Shown here in pieces: positions 33,146-45,712 of a stretch of 64,000 bases of DNA. Both the position numbers and the translations under genes were made by a program. The notes under the pieces are model-generated. The model did not search any database, was not told the DNA's origin, and saw nothing but the letters and a program-made list of their open reading frames with translations. The first letter of the stretch is position 1; every line of letters starts with the position of its first letter. The stretch spans positions 115,351,783 through 115,415,782 of the forward strand of contig NC_081406.1 of the NCBI RefSeq assembly GCF_030272615.1. Reading direction: 5' to 3'. Origin of the DNA: Cryptomeria japonica (taxonomy: Eukaryota; Streptophyta; Pinopsida; Cupressales; Cupressaceae).

Positions 33146-36100
33146 ATGGCTTCCTCCTGTGCTCTTGAATTCATTGCAAACCCTAATATTATTGAAGTGG
33201 TTAAACACCCTAGGCTCATGTTCAAGATTATTCCCAAAGTAGAAAAATAGGATGATACCCTAGGTGCATTCTCTAAAATCCCTAAAGGAGTTGCATATGT
33301 AGAATACCATAGGATATACATACATTGTCATATTGAGGAACTAGGTGCTGAAGAAATCATGAAAATGTATAAGAATGTGATTTGTGATGAGTGGAATTGT
33401 TAAACCGGAACATAAGATCATTGAAACCTTAGGTTTTGTGGAAATCCTTGATATTTCAGAATTCCCCAAGGAAGTTGTGAGGATTTTACTCAATAGAGTT
33501 CATGGAGAATTCTTTTGGTTAAACTCTATCCATAATATTACAAGAGAAGCAGTTAGGGAAGTGACTAGCTTACCTTCCACTGGTAGCAGGCTAGATAAGA
33601 CCAAGAAAGTTTCAAACAACACTATGATGACTTTAACTGGTGCAACCTATGACAACAGATCCTTGAGAGTTAATGATGTGACAGATGATAATTTCAGATT
33701 CATTAGCATGATATTAGGATACAAAACCACACATGCTAACCGATTAAACTCAGTTTCCAGTCTATGTATCAAGAGTGCTTATTATAAGGTGAATAGTAAT
33801 GCTAAGATTGATGTATGTGAATGGTTGAAGGATGATTTAATTGATCATTTGAGGAAAATCAAAGGAGATAAGAAAGGTGCTTTCAGATTTGGCAATCTTC
33901 TTGTATGCCTAATGATATATATTACAAAAGAAGTTCCCGGTATAGGTAGGAAAGACTTTGGTTTTGACATACAGGTAGGAAAACAACTATTGGATATCTT
34001 TACCGGCATGGGAACAGACAGGGAAAACAAAATAACTAAATACTTCCAAGCATTTAAGGCTAGAATGAAAAAAAGGGAAAGGTTACCTCAGAGTATTTTT
34101 GACAAATATCAAAAATAAATTTGCTTTGTAATCAAGAAAGATGAAATTTGGATGGAGGCAGTGCTTACTAGAACTATTTGGGTAACAGGGATGGGTTATG
34201 AGGTTGATGTAAACATTATTGAGACATATGCCAAAGCCCTACTTGAAGCCCCTAGAAAACCTAAGGAAAAAGTGTTTGGTAATACAAAAACCATAGAGAG
34301 TGGAGTGAAAACACTGAAAGAAAGGAAGAAAAGAGAGAAGTATATTAGAAGTGCAACTAAAAAAGTGAAAGAAATCAAAGAAAACATAATGAATATCACT
34401 GACATTAAAGAAAGTGAGTTGGAAGGGTTACAGCCAGAAGCTCACATTTCACCAGTTGGAACTTCATTGGAAAGTGAAATACCAACAAAATTTAAAAGAG
34501 TAGAAAGGAAGAGAAAAACTTCACTGGTATCCTCTCCTACACCTAAAAAGGAAAGAAAGAAACAATAGGCAACAAAGAAAATGACACCAAGGAAGAAAAA
34601 GGAAAAACAAGTTATCCCTCCTCTTGACAATCTTTTGAGTGAAATAACAGATGATGGGAATTTGTCTAATGTCAGTAAATTATATGACACATTTACCAAT
34701 GAAGAAAAGGAAAGCATAGAAAATAGCATTATTCTACACCTGGAGATCTATAAGAAAGTTTTGATAGAGGTTGTAGATGTGTTACCTAGTGATTTATATA
34801 GAAGGCTTGATGCAAAAAGATTAGCTATTATGGAGTTAGATAAGAATATAAAAATTGAGAAGCTACTTGCAGTTCGCCCTATGCAATCTATAGAAGAAAT
34901 TGATGAGTTGATAAGTGAGGCTAAAAAGATAGTATTTTCTAGTGGACACCAACATGTAAGTTTAATGGTCGGCAAAGTTAATGAGATTACAGAAGAGATA
35001 GCTGATAATTGGGATATCTTCTTTGTGGAGAAAGAGAAGCAAGAAGAACTAAAGAGACCCAAAACATTTAAATTTTACCAAAAGGATAAGGATAAGGGAA
35101 AAGGAAAGATAGGTGGGCTACCTAACTTAAAAGTAACAGACAATTTGCCACCACCTCCCTCTATTACTCCACCAGTTCAGATTGTTGACACACTATCAAT
35201 TGAGGATATGGAGACCACACATGAGGGTACAAACCTTGAATTAGAAATCCTGTATATAATGAATATTGATACTCAAGAGGTCAATATTGTGGTTGATAAG
35301 GAAACCACTGGTGAGAAGAAAGATGTGACTACTAAGCCACCATTGACAATGTTGCAGTTGAAACACCATTTGATAATATTGAGATTGGGATTGAGACACA
35401 AGTTGTGCAAACTGAAAAATCAATTGATCCCTTGGTTACTGGCATGGTGACTAATACCATTAATACAAACATTAAAAAACCTATAGAGTTAGAGAAATCA
35501 ACTGATAACACAGTGAAACTAGTTGAGATACAAACAGTGGATAGTGCAAAGGTACATACAGAGAAACTAGTAGTGAATACCACTGAGACTTCATCAGAGA
35601 AAGCAACAGTAGAAAGCACAGTGAAACCCACTGAGGAACAGGTTGAGAAACAAGAAGAGAAAAAGGTTGAATCAAAGGAACATTCAGAGATAGTGCCACC
35701 AGCAATAGCTGAGAAGCCTAAGCCTTTGCTGATCAAAATGCAGACACAAAATGACCTACTAGAGGTCAATACAAGCAAAGAGGCTACTCACACTGACAAC
35801 ATGCAGATTATTAAGGTTGTTGGACACTCATCTGGTTCTTCCATAATAGAATTCAGACCAACTAATGTAATCGAGGTATTCTTAGATTCTATCAAAAAAA
35901 TAATAGATTGTAATGTATTAGCATATAAGGCTATAGATGATACCATCCCTATTCTAAAATTGATTGCACCCAAGTGCAATGTAGACAATAAAGATTCTTT
36001 AACTCAATTAGACACATTGTCTAAGTATATTACTAGTAACATATTGACAGTGGATCAAATAAATTAGGAGACATGTAAAGAGAAAATGAATAAGGAAAAA

Positions 36101-36606
36101 GAGAAATTCTTTGATGAGACAATAAAGAAGTGCATGGGACACATTGATACCCTATTATTGGCACTCAGTAAGACAATAATGGAGTTTAAGGAATTGTATA
36201 AAGACACATGTAAGACTAATCTCTTGACAGTAGATATAGATAAGGAGATTGGTAAAGTACAAAAAGAAATAAATGATATAGCTGACAACATCATTGGTTC
36301 CTCTAAACCAATATCAGTTATACAGCAGGAGATAGCTGGTTCTAAGGAGAAACTTGAAAAATTGGAGAAGGAAAAGGAAAGGCAAAAGAGCTTAAATGCA
36401 GACTCGGTCCAAAACTTGATAACCTCATCTCTTTGAGAAAAGAGATCTCAGAGGCACTTGTTCAGGGACTGAAGACACCAGAGGAGAAAATTCATCACCT
36501 CACTGGTACCATTCAAAGAATAGAGGAAACATTGAAAGACAGTGATAGGTTCACTCAAAGCCTGAATTTTTTATTAGCAGACCTATTTCAGATTGTAACC
36601 AACTAG
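33146..36606 (+). pseudogene. Large gene of unknown function in place of pol
   Basis: About 1,150 codons read across four segments: 33146-33393 (frame 2), 33394-35338 (frame 3), 35339-36400 (frame 2), 36401-36606 (frame 1). Stops include 33248, 34116 and 34566. The N-terminal ~330 residues look globular, including VHGEFFWLNSIHNITREAV, VCEWLKDDLIDHLRKIKG and FRFGNLLVCLMIYI. This layout faintly recalls 'putative plant transposon protein' domains, but I cannot confirm a family. A Lys/Arg-rich basic region (near 34300-34610), a helical region, a Thr/Glu/Val-rich disordered region (35400-35720) and C-terminal coiled coils with KLEKLEKEKERQK follow. No enzyme motif is visible. Confidence 0.55.
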
Positions 36607-36833
36607 TTACAGGGTTCTAGCTAATAACTACACTTAGTTAACATTTTGATAGCCTTTGTCATTGATGTCAAAGGGGGAGTAGTAGAGAAGAGAAAAATGA
36701 TTGACAGAAGAGAACATCTATCAGGGGGAGCACACAGGAGCACACAGTTTTGGTAAGATTTTTGGACTTCAATTTTTGGATACAATTTTAAATTTTTCTC
36801 ATGGTTGTTGCCATCAATACCAAAGGGGGAGAT
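36607..36833 (+). other. 3' untranslated region with repeated PPT-like tracts
   Basis: Contains aaagggggagtagtag (36669), agggggagcacac (36723) and caaagggggaga (36820) before the 3' LTR. The last abuts the LTR and is the likely PPT. The first and last share the upstream context 'ttg(t/c)cat...caaaggggg'. Confidence 0.65.
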
Positions 36834-37640
36834 TTTTGGCATTGCACACTTCAATGAGAATTGTAGGTGATTGAAGGTATTGTCATTGATGGCAATCTTG
36901 CAATATTATGGCACTGACAGGCACCGGCACTGACAAACTCTACACCAGCAGATAGTTCACCGACAACGAGAAAAATGTTTATCGACATCCTAGCTGATAG
37001 GATTTTGATTATTGCATATTGTATTTAATTGTAATATCTTTTTGTAAGCCGACATGGCATATTGTAATAAGACTCATATATAAGTATGAGATCTTGTAGA
37101 TCATTTTGCAAGTAAGAAATATATAGTGATGATAGGATGGATATGTAGAGAGAATATTAAAGGCAGATTTTGGGTAAGGTTTATGGCTATTATATGAGCT
37201 TCAACCGGTATTGAACCTGGCATAATAGATTCCTTTTGTAGCAGTACATCACATTGGATTTCCATAATCCACTTTTGTAAGTCAGTGAGACTTCCTTTTG
37301 TATTTGAGTAGTGAGCTCTAGGAAGTTGGCCTTCTTGCATGTGTAGGCACACATTTTTGTAAGTAATATCCATTCATTGGCCAGTGAGTGAATATTATGG
37401 GTCACAAATCCCACCGAGGTTTTTCCCACACCGGGTTTCCTCACCAAAAATATTGTGTTATGGTGTGTTTTCTATGTTGTGTTTATTGTTCATATTTACT
37501 GCATTAATTTTTGTTTACTAGTACATTGTTTTGGAATGCAAATTACATAATAAGGTCAGAAAGACTATTAACCGGCAAGATACTGATTCACCCCCCCCCC
37601 CCCCCCCCCCCCCCTCTTAGTATCTTTGGGAATCCTAACA
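36834..37640 (+). repeat. 3' LTR of the gag-plus-novel-ORF element
   Basis: 807 bp, homologous to 30885-31659 and ending ATCCTAACA. It carries a 24-C homopolymer (37591-37614) where the partner LTR has a short C run. Confidence 0.85.
37591..37614 (+). repeat. (C)24 homopolymer
   Basis: 24 consecutive C. The equivalent position in the 5' LTR (near 31628) has about 8 C. This is slippage or sequencing/assembly uncertainty. Confidence 0.9.
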
Positions 37641-38845
37641 ACCAAATGGATGTTAAATCAACCTTTTTGAATGGTGATCTAGAAGAAGAGGTTTACATTG
37701 AACAACCTAATGGATTTTCACTATCAGATGATGGAGACATGGTATGTAAGTTGAAGAAAGCTCTTTATGGATTGAAACAAGCTCTTAGAGCCTGGTATGC
37801 TAGATTAGATAATTTTTTGTTGAAATTCAGATTTACTAAAGGTGTTGTTGACAGTAATTTGTATTTCAAGATTGAAAATGACAACATTCTGATTGTTGAA
37901 GTCTTTGTTGATGATATTATCTTTGGTGGTGATGATGACTTGAGCATGAAATTTGCTGGTGATATGGAGAAAGATTTTGAGATGTCTATGATTGATGAGA
38001 TGAAATTATTCTTATGTTTGTAGATTACACAAATAGAAAAAGGTATATTCATATCTCAAACTAGGTATGTGAAGAAATTACGGAAGAAGTTTGGATTAGA
38101 TGACTCCAAACCAGTTGGAACTCCTATGGTAACTGGTTGTAAATTGTCTAAAGATGATGAATCTCCAAAATCTAGTCAGAGTTTGTACAGATCTATGGTT
38201 GGTGGACTGCTATATCTTACTCAGACTAGGCCTGACATTATGCATGATGTGTGTATGGTTTCTAGATATCAAGCTGATCCAAAGGAGAGTCATGTCATTG
38301 TTGTTAAGAGGATATTCAGATATCTGAAGGGAATTGTGGATTATGGTTTATGGTACCCAAGGAATGATGCTTTCATGTGGTATGCCTACATTGATGTTGA
38401 TTTGGTTGGTGATGTAGATGATTGGAAGAGCACTACCAGTGGAACATTCCTTTTAGGCAATAATTTGGTTTCATGGGATAGAAAGAAACTAGATTCAATG
38501 TCCTTATCTACTGTTGAAGTTGAGTACATTACTGCTGCTAGTAATTGCACTCAGGTGGTTTGGATGAAGCAACTGTTGAAAGATATCAAAGTTATTCATG
38601 ATGAGACTATTGTTATATACTATGATAATTCTAGTGCTATCAACATGTCAAAGAATCTAGTGCAACATTCGAAGACTAGGCATATATCAATCAAATATCA
38701 TTACTTGAGAGAGCAAGTCAGTGAGGAGAAGGTGAAGCTGGAGTATGTATCTACAAAGGAATAAATAGCTGATATTTTCACTAAGCCTTTTCCTGTAGAT
38801 AGATTTGTCTATTTGAGACAAGTTAGGGGTATCCACCCCTCCTGA
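37641..38845 (+). pseudogene. Copia element 1 RT (catalytic part) and RNase H
   Basis: Resumes at QMDVKSTFLNGDLEEEVYIE, ALYGLKQALRAWY, then the active-site block [12 protein letters not shown]. The connection and RNase H follow: LYLTQTRPDIMH, RYLKGIVDYGL, STVEVEYITAA, YYDNSSAINMSKN and ADIFTKPF. The frame has one stop at 38021 and one at 38762, otherwise long open segments, so this is the best preserved part. The first RNase H Asp block reads DVDLVGD rather than the usual DADWAGD. Confidence 0.9.
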
Positions 38846-39166
38846 TGAGAAATAGATGCATTGAGTTGCATCAATTCGGTGGATTTTAGAGCCTTATTCT
38901 TTTATCTGGATTGATGATTTAGTGATGCTCCTCTACTAGAGTAGTATGTGTTTTGGAGAGAGATTTGTGTTTCATATTTAAAGGAGGAGAATAATTTTGG
39001 TTATCTAATTTGAAATCTTTGGTATTTCTATCAAAGGGGGAGGAGGTCATGTGAGAAACTACTTTATCTATCTTGATATTAGGGGGAGTTTGCTAGTGAT
39101 ATCTTCTTTCTTTGCATTGATTGTTTTTCACATTCATATGTTGCCATGAATGCCGAAGGGGGAGAT
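38846..39166 (+). other. 3' UTR and PPT of copia element 1
   Basis: Three purine tracts, caaagggggaggagg (39034), tagggggag (39082) and gaagggggaga (39154), precede the LTR. The last is adjacent to it. No coding sequence. Confidence 0.7.
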
Positions 39167-40432
39167 TGTTGGAGATTGTTGGATATGGTTGGTCATTGAT
39201 GTTGATAGGATATATTATTTCCATTGATGTCAACATATTCCTGTGATTTATTTCGGTGTGATTGGGAAGATTTTTTGATCCGGTTTTGTAGTTTGGTTTT
39301 GTTGATTACTATTTTATAGAGGTTGATATTTCCTCTAGTATATTCCGATGTGATCAGATCTAGTGTTGATCCTTTGGGATATTGATTTGGTTGGTCTTGT
39401 GTATCTTCACTTCAGATGGTTCATGTTTTGGTGCTCCACAAGTTATCTTTCTTCATGATAGTTGTTGATTCGTTGTGTTCTTGAGCTTCTAGATGTTGAC
39501 CGATGAAGATTTGAAAAATAATGTTGGTGCACCTATTTTGGATGATTCTAACATGTTTTTTGGTGTTTCCTAGTCATTTCCTATTATTTTGGCAATCCGT
39601 ATTGATAAATTGTATGAGTTTTAGGTGGTTTTCATCAACCGGTATTGATTTGCAAGTTATGCGGTATTTTTGGCGGTGTAGCATGTTGTGATTGATCTTG
39701 GCATGATTTTCAATTGACTTGATCATTTGCAAATTTGAATTAGGACCTTTCTATGCTATGTAAACCTTTATATTTGTTTGGTGGTTGATCTTCGTATCAT
39801 GTGATGTAATTTTATGATTGTGAGTTGAGGGTTGAGGGTTTAGCCAACCTTGTTATCAAGGTTGATGAATTGCATATATAGGTGAATTATTAATGTAGTT
39901 TGGGTGTTGGTATTGTGTCTATATTATCAAAGAGAGGTGTATGTGTGAACAAGTGATTTATCTTTTAGTGTTGAGTTTGAGGTGGGATTGGTGTTGCAGG
40001 ACAGACAACTGTGCTTAACCAGAACTATAATCAGGCATTTTAAGATGCTATTCTTTCAATTCATTTCTTTCAGTTTGTAGTCCAAATCTTATTGTAAGTC
40101 AGTGAGACTTCCCTAAGGGTTGTAGCCTTTTGGGAAAATATTTTTTTGAGCAATGAGCTCTAGGCAGTGTGCCTGAATGCATGTGCATTCCCCATTGTAA
40201 TGTTTTCACATACTACTGCAGAGTATCATCTTACTATGGGTAGGATCCCACCATGGTTTTTCCCTTAACCGGGTTTTCCATGTTAAAATATTGGTGTTGT
40301 GTGTTGTGTTGTTAATTTGATTATCTATCTATTGTTGTAATTTGGTAGATTTGTTATTGTGCTTAAAGTTTTATATTCCGGTGAAGACTGATTCACCCCG
40401 CTCTCAGTCTTCCTTCTTGGCTACTACTAACA
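39167..40432 (+). repeat. 3' LTR of copia element 1
   Basis: About 1,266 bp from TGTTGGAGATTG to CTACTAACA. A second possible start lies 10 bp later (39177) because of a short duplication. It matches the 5' LTR from 22300 on. Confidence 0.85.
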
Positions 40433-40541
40433 TAGAAAGAAAAGAAAATCCATCAAACACTCTAACTACCACATTAGTATCATCATATATCAATTGATGT
40501 AATTTCCATCAAGTGCTTTAATGGTCTCACTAGTGTAGTGT

Positions 40542-42212
40542 TGTAAATTGTACACCCTTGCTAGGGTGGTACAATTTCACACTTAGGTTAGCACCTGCCT
40601 TAGTGTGTCTTGCATCTTGCATTTCTAATTTCCCTTTAAGAATGTAATTAAATAATTTAATTATATCTAAAGTCATATTTCATCACTTCATACATTATAA
40701 AATTGGGCCCTTTACCCTAAGTGTGCCCCTTTTTATTTTATTCCTCCAATGAATCATTTTATCATAAACCCTAATTATGTCTTATTTCAACCTTTAAGGC
40801 CTGATTTCGCATATCAAAACACCTTGAAATAAGTTGTAACATTGGGATTCACTCTTATATCATCATATTTAATGGCCCTAAAAAATTTTCTAAAAAGTTG
40901 GCCGGACCATGTGTGTTCCCACCATGGTCCTTGACTTTTTCCCTAAAATTTTGGGAGCACAATTCTATGATATTATAATGCTTATTTCCAGAATATTGGA
41001 GGGGAATTCAATTCCTAGGTCAGCCTAAAGGTGGAATTAAGTCGAAATTAAGATCTAGGGATTCATACATAAGAGCTCTCTTTTTTCATTTGAAGACGTT
41101 GGATCTAAGAATCTAAGAGCAAGTTTTTTGGAGCACAAGGAGCCTTCTATGTAGTAAAAGAGAAGCCTATGTGAAGTCTTCAACAACATTCAACAAAATT
41201 CATCAAGAATTTTTGAAGCATTCATCATCAATTAGGAGCCTTGAGGACATTGAAGAATAATAGGAGTTCTAGTGGCAATATCTCTCCCTTGGGCATTGGT
41301 ATGATTTCATGTTATTTTCATGTCTTTGTATGAGATTCTTTACATTAATTTGCATATTTACATTCATGCTTTAGATCATTTAGCATATTTGGTTTTAAGC
41401 ATTGTTATTTAAATTCACATTTACATTTAGGGTTTACTCTCATGCATAGGGTAGCTCTAGTTTCTTTCATTTTCGGATCTTGCATACACACAAGGTTCTA
41501 GCACACACATTTTCAGTATATTATCAACTATTTGTGGAGGAGGAAATCACCAAATTAGGGTTTTGACTAAGTAAAAACCCTATATAGCACCCAAACCTTC
41601 CCTTTTGAGTTGCAGGTGTAGAAAAAGGTACCTAGAGGCACTTTCAACTCAGCAAAAGGCATAGTAATCACCCAGAATCATCAGATATGCCCTAATCTAC
41701 CTAGGATAGGGGTGTGGCACCTTGGTCTTACCCAGGATAGTGGCGTGGCACCATGGTCCCTCTCCTTTTCAATGTTTTTTAGCAGGTTGCAACTTCGGGA
41801 TCTCAGATTTGTAGTGTCTCAGTTGTAGCCTCCTATCCGTAGAAACATGATAGTGTCATGGCACCCTGGTCTAGGTCAGTTTTGTTCAATTTGAAGCATC
41901 AGGTACACATCTATAATCTTCCCCTTTCATTCTTTTAGTATCTTAGTTTCAGATTTGCAAGTTTGTGCAATTTCAAGTTCATTTATGCTTGATTCTTTAT
42001 CTCCTAGTCTAGTTGATCAATCAAACCCTAGTTTTTCTCATCATTTGCAACAAGAGGAATAGAAACCTGAAGAGATAATCCTTGGCTCTCTCTTTCTCAC
42101 AAGAATTAGCCAAAGTGATCTATCTCCCTAGGCTCTTTCATATTCCCAATGTGTTGGTAAAAGTAGGATTAGGTCCTAGTCACTTGATCTCGCTTTTCTT
42201 GCCCCCACAACT
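40542..42212 (+). repeat. LTR-like block, plus strand, right edge uncertain
   Basis: Starts TGTAAATTGTACACCC, immediately forming an inverted repeat (40545-40577). It contains a GGACCATG...CATGGTCC hairpin (40904-40930), a candidate TATA-like cataca(taag) near 41065, and three imperfect 'ggataggggtgtggcacc'-type repeats (41704-41880). It abuts truncated gypsy element 2 at 42213. No PBS is found, so it may be a solo or truncated LTR. Part of it (40690-40960) matches the reverse complement of 44740-45100. Confidence 0.5.
40904..40930. repeat. LTR hairpin (GGACCATG stem)
   Basis: 8-bp arms GGACCATG and CATGGTCC are separated by 11 nt. Flanking text (aaaaagttggcc before, gactttttccctaaaatttt after) matches the flanks of the palindrome at 44784-44809. 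Confidence 0.8.
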
Positions 42213-44283
42213 AGGATCAAATGTGATGCACAAATCCTTATGAGGTTCTTATACTTGATATAAAAGGTTCACCACATTATTAGATTCAAGGAAAACATCA
42301 TTGGGATAGAAAGAAAGATGATCAGTCTCAATCACATTAGTGGAATGGGATGGTAAAGGATCAATGAAAATATAAAGATTTTGATTAGGAGAAGCTACAG
42401 ATTTATTTCCTTTATCATTCACACCTTCCATAGATATGGTATTGTTATCAATCAATTCTTAAATCCTACTTCTCAATGAAAAACATTTTTTAGTATCATG
42501 ACTAGGCTGACGATGGTATTGACAAAAGGATGTAGCATCAAAGTAAGGTGAAGTTGTCTTAGATGGATCAATTGGTTTGTTTTAGGGAATTTTTAACACA
42601 TTCCTTTTTATTAACTGAGACATAATGCTATGCAAATATTCATTCAAAGAGTAAATTATTTTTCTCTTTTAAAGTATTTAGACAAAGGATGCACACCTGT
42701 AGTGGCTACTAGTTGATTATTGTTGTTGTTGTCATTGAATTTGTTGAATCCTTTTCTTGGTTTGAACTTCACAAATGGTTGTTGAGCACTATTACCCTTA
42801 TCACTCAGAGCCATGGAAGGAGATGATTGTTCTGATTGACTCACAATCAGTTGATAATTGTGAAGTAATGCACACAACTATGGAAAGGAAGTAAACTTAG
42901 TTAAGAGAAGTTTATCTCTAATATCTTTTTGTAAATTAGCAATAAAAATATTTTGAATATATTGATCAGGCACAGGAAAAGAAATTTGAGAATACAAATG
43001 CTTATATCTACCAATAAAATCAATCACTTTTGCTTTAACATCTTGTTTATAATGCATCAAATTAGTCAAAGTAACTTTAGGACCAATATTATTGTGAAAT
43101 TGTTTAATAAAGGAATTAGCCAATTGTTGAAAAGAAGTAATAGAATAGGGAGGCAAAGAACAATACCATTGCAAAGCTCTATCCCTTAATGTTATTGTAA
43201 ACAATTTCGCTAACAATCTTTGATCATGAGAAAAGTCACTACACAAAGTTTGGAATGTTTTAACATAAGTTAAGAGATCACTTTTCCCTTATAAATTTTT
43301 AATTGAGGGACTTATACATGTTTAGGAGGGATGGCTCTAACAATGTCATTGGATAATTGGATTGCTACATCGAATGTGGGCACATTATACTTGGACTGAT
43401 TCATAGAAGCTATTTTTTGTTGTAAGGAATAATTTGTTTGTGCAAAACTATTGATTGTAGCTTTGGTAGAGGGATTTAATTTAAACATGTTAGATTGAGT
43501 GGGTGGAGTAATATTGTTGAATGAAGGAATAGATTGAGAATAAGGAGGTGGGACACTATGATAATAAGGTAATGGAGAAGCTTGGGTACAACATGGAAGA
43601 CTCAAAGGAGGAATGACGGAATTGTGATTGAAGGAGTTTCCCCCTTGACTAACATTTATAGGTGGTGAATGTGATTAGGTAACAAGGGGAACACTCATGG
43701 TAGGAGGAATGAAAGGAGAAGTATTGCCCCCATGACTAACATTTGTAGGTATGATATTTTGTGTATAGGTAGCCATGATGTTTGATGCGAAAGTAGGAAC
43801 ACTAGTCATAGGAGTTGTTAAAGGAATGGAATGATTAACTTGAGGTGGAGGTTATGTATAACCTATCTTTTCAACACAACTCTTCATAGGCATGATATTA
43901 GAAGTAATAATATGAGAAATACCACACAAGATATCAACACCATGTTTACCATTTTGAATCATTCTTTTTAACCCTTAAACCAATGAGAGAGCTTCACTTT
44001 CTAGGTATTCTTGACTCATCAATTGTTGAAGATTGTAAAATTGATTGTCCATATTCTCCAATTGATCAATGGATACCCTAGTTAGTGACTCCTCCTCATC
44101 ATGAGAATTATCAAGAGGATAAACAAGAATATCTATAGGATTGGAGGAACCACCAATATCCTCGTTGAAAAAGCTAGCCAAACTAGGCTCCATCTCCTTG
44201 GTATTTAAACCTTGGGCAACCTTAGTTGTACAACTTCTTCTAACTAGGATACTATAGGTAGGACTAATAGTAGTAAAACTCAT
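42213..44283 (-). pseudogene. Gypsy element 2 gag (3'-truncated)
   Basis: Starts MSFTTISPTYSILVRRSC at 44283, identical in plan to element 3 at 63670. It then has a Pro/Ser-rich spacer, YNVPTFDVAIQLSND, and the gag core ALQWYCSLPPYSITSFQQL plus YKHLYSQISFPVPDQYIQN, the usual retrotransposon-gag fold. A post-gag linker with PPLSKYFKRE follows. Frameshifts near 43260-43310 and 42470-42650, plus stops, break it. The truncation removes the protease-like part kept in element 3. Confidence 0.85.
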
Positions 44284-44783
44284 GCACTAAGGTAGGGAAA
44301 TTAGAAATTTGAATTTTAGAATTCAAAATGATTGAAAGAATAAAGTAACCTCCTAGGAATTTGAAATTTAAAATTAGGGCTTTGCCAAAATAACCTCTTA
44401 ATTTAAATTTTAAATTATCCCTTAGAAGATAGAAAGTGAAATTTAAAATTAGGGCTGAAAATGACCTCTTAATTTTAAAAATTTGAAAATTGAAAGAAGG
44501 GAAGATTAAATTTAAAATTAGAGTTGTCCAAATCTAACCTCTTAATTTCAAAATTTGAAATGTTGGAATGTTGGAAAATTGGAGAAATCAATTTCATTTA
44601 AAAAATAGGGTATACGTGATTAACGAACTAATTTTGAAATTTAAATTAAAAATTGAAATGTTGAAATTTAGAATTGTTTTCAACCTTAGGGTGACCTAAA
44701 ATCAATAAAATTTCACAAATCTTTCGAATTGTGCAGTAAAATACAGTCAAAATAAGCTCCCAAAATTTGAGGAGAAAAAGTTA

Positions 44784-44809
44784 GGACCAAGTAGGTACCT
44801 ACTTGGTCC
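44784..44809. repeat. 26-bp perfect palindrome
   Basis: GGACCAAGTAGGT followed directly by ACCTACTTGGTCC; no spacer and no mismatch. It is homologous in position to the hairpin at 40904-40930 (opposite strand), but most stem bases differ. Confidence 0.95.
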
Positions 44810-45552
44810 AACCAAACTTTTACCAAATTTTTAGGGAAGAAAGATATTGTGAATTTAACGTGAATTCCAAAAGGATTTGGGAATTGGAGATGTCAAGATA
44901 TGTGAAAATAAGCCTTGAAGGTTGAAATAGGACACACTTAGGATGTTTGATAAAATGATCAATTGAAAGAACAAGAAAAGGGGCACACTTAAGGGTTGAC
45001 TTTTATGATGTTTAGAAGTAAGACAAGAGGCTTTATATTTAATTGAGTCAATCAAATGCTTAAAAGAAAATTTGAAATTGCATAAGATTAATTTAATTTT
45101 AAAAATTAGGGTTTGTTGCATAAATTGCTTAATTTTAAAAATTTAAAATTGAAAATTTGAATGTTGTAAGGAGGTAAAGTGAATTTTGAAATTGAAGCGA
45201 GGACCCAAATTTGAAAATTAATTCAAGATCTTCACAACCCACAAGGTCACTTTTAAAACTAAAAATTAGGGTTTTTTTTTTATCTAACCATATAATTTTA
45301 AGTTTTTTTTGAAAATTGAATATTTAAATGAAAATTTGAATTGTAAAATTGAAGAGTTCTCATATCTGAAACAATCAATCCAATTTAGAGAAATCACAAG
45401 CTCAATTTTGAATCTAAAAAATTAGGGTTTTATGAATTTAACCTCTAAATTTTTTGAAAATTGCAAGGAAATTAAACTTGTAATTGAAAATTTGAATTTT
45501 AAATTGCATACACTAAAATCTGAAAACAAAAGATTGGAATTAAGGGTGTAAG

Positions 45553-45567
45553 GAGTCGGGTTCACCA
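45553..45567 (-). other. PBS-like site, copy 1
   Basis: TGGTGAACCCGACTC on the minus strand, the same core as the PBS of gypsy element 1. The preceding text ends in tttaca, as an LTR would. Confidence 0.5.
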
Positions 45568-45712
45568 AAATGTAAAGGTGAACACTAGCTATGAAAGTGA
45601 TGTAACAATTAAGTGCATAAGCTATGGTAATAAAAAATGATTGCAAATATGAATTAATTAATTGCATATGAATCAAATATGAAAATAAAAATTAGAAGCA
45701 AGCATAAGACAT

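Larger units (their letters stand above)
30885..37640 (+). mobile_element. Non-autonomous LTR element with zinc-knuckle gag plus large novel gene
   Basis: LTRs at 30885-31659 and 36834-37640. TSD accag/accaa (30880-30884, 37641-37645). Initiator-Met PBS and PPT present. The 5.2 kb interior has a gag with four CCHC knuckles and, after a spacer with a TATA-like word, a second ~1,150-codon gene. No protease, integrase, RT or RNase H is seen. The architecture suggests an element mobilised in trans while keeping its own Gag and an additional protein. Confidence 0.85.
22300..40432 (+). mobile_element. Copia element 1 (with three nested insertions)
   Basis: The element has a 5'-truncated LTR, a PBS, decayed gag-PR-IN-RT-RH, a polypurine tract and a full 3' LTR. 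Coding segments are 23476-25635, 27907-28549, 30706-30884 and 37641-38845. They read continuously once the three insertions (25636-27906, 28550-30705, 30885-37640) are skipped, each flanked by a 5-bp duplication. The PR-before-IN-before-RT order defines Ty1/copia. Confidence 0.9.

Noticed and set aside
42953-43189. Plus-strand small proteins opposite gag (also 62229-62462 and 61576-61776)
   Set aside because: Shadows of the minus-strand Gag/protease frames, whose family motifs are clear.
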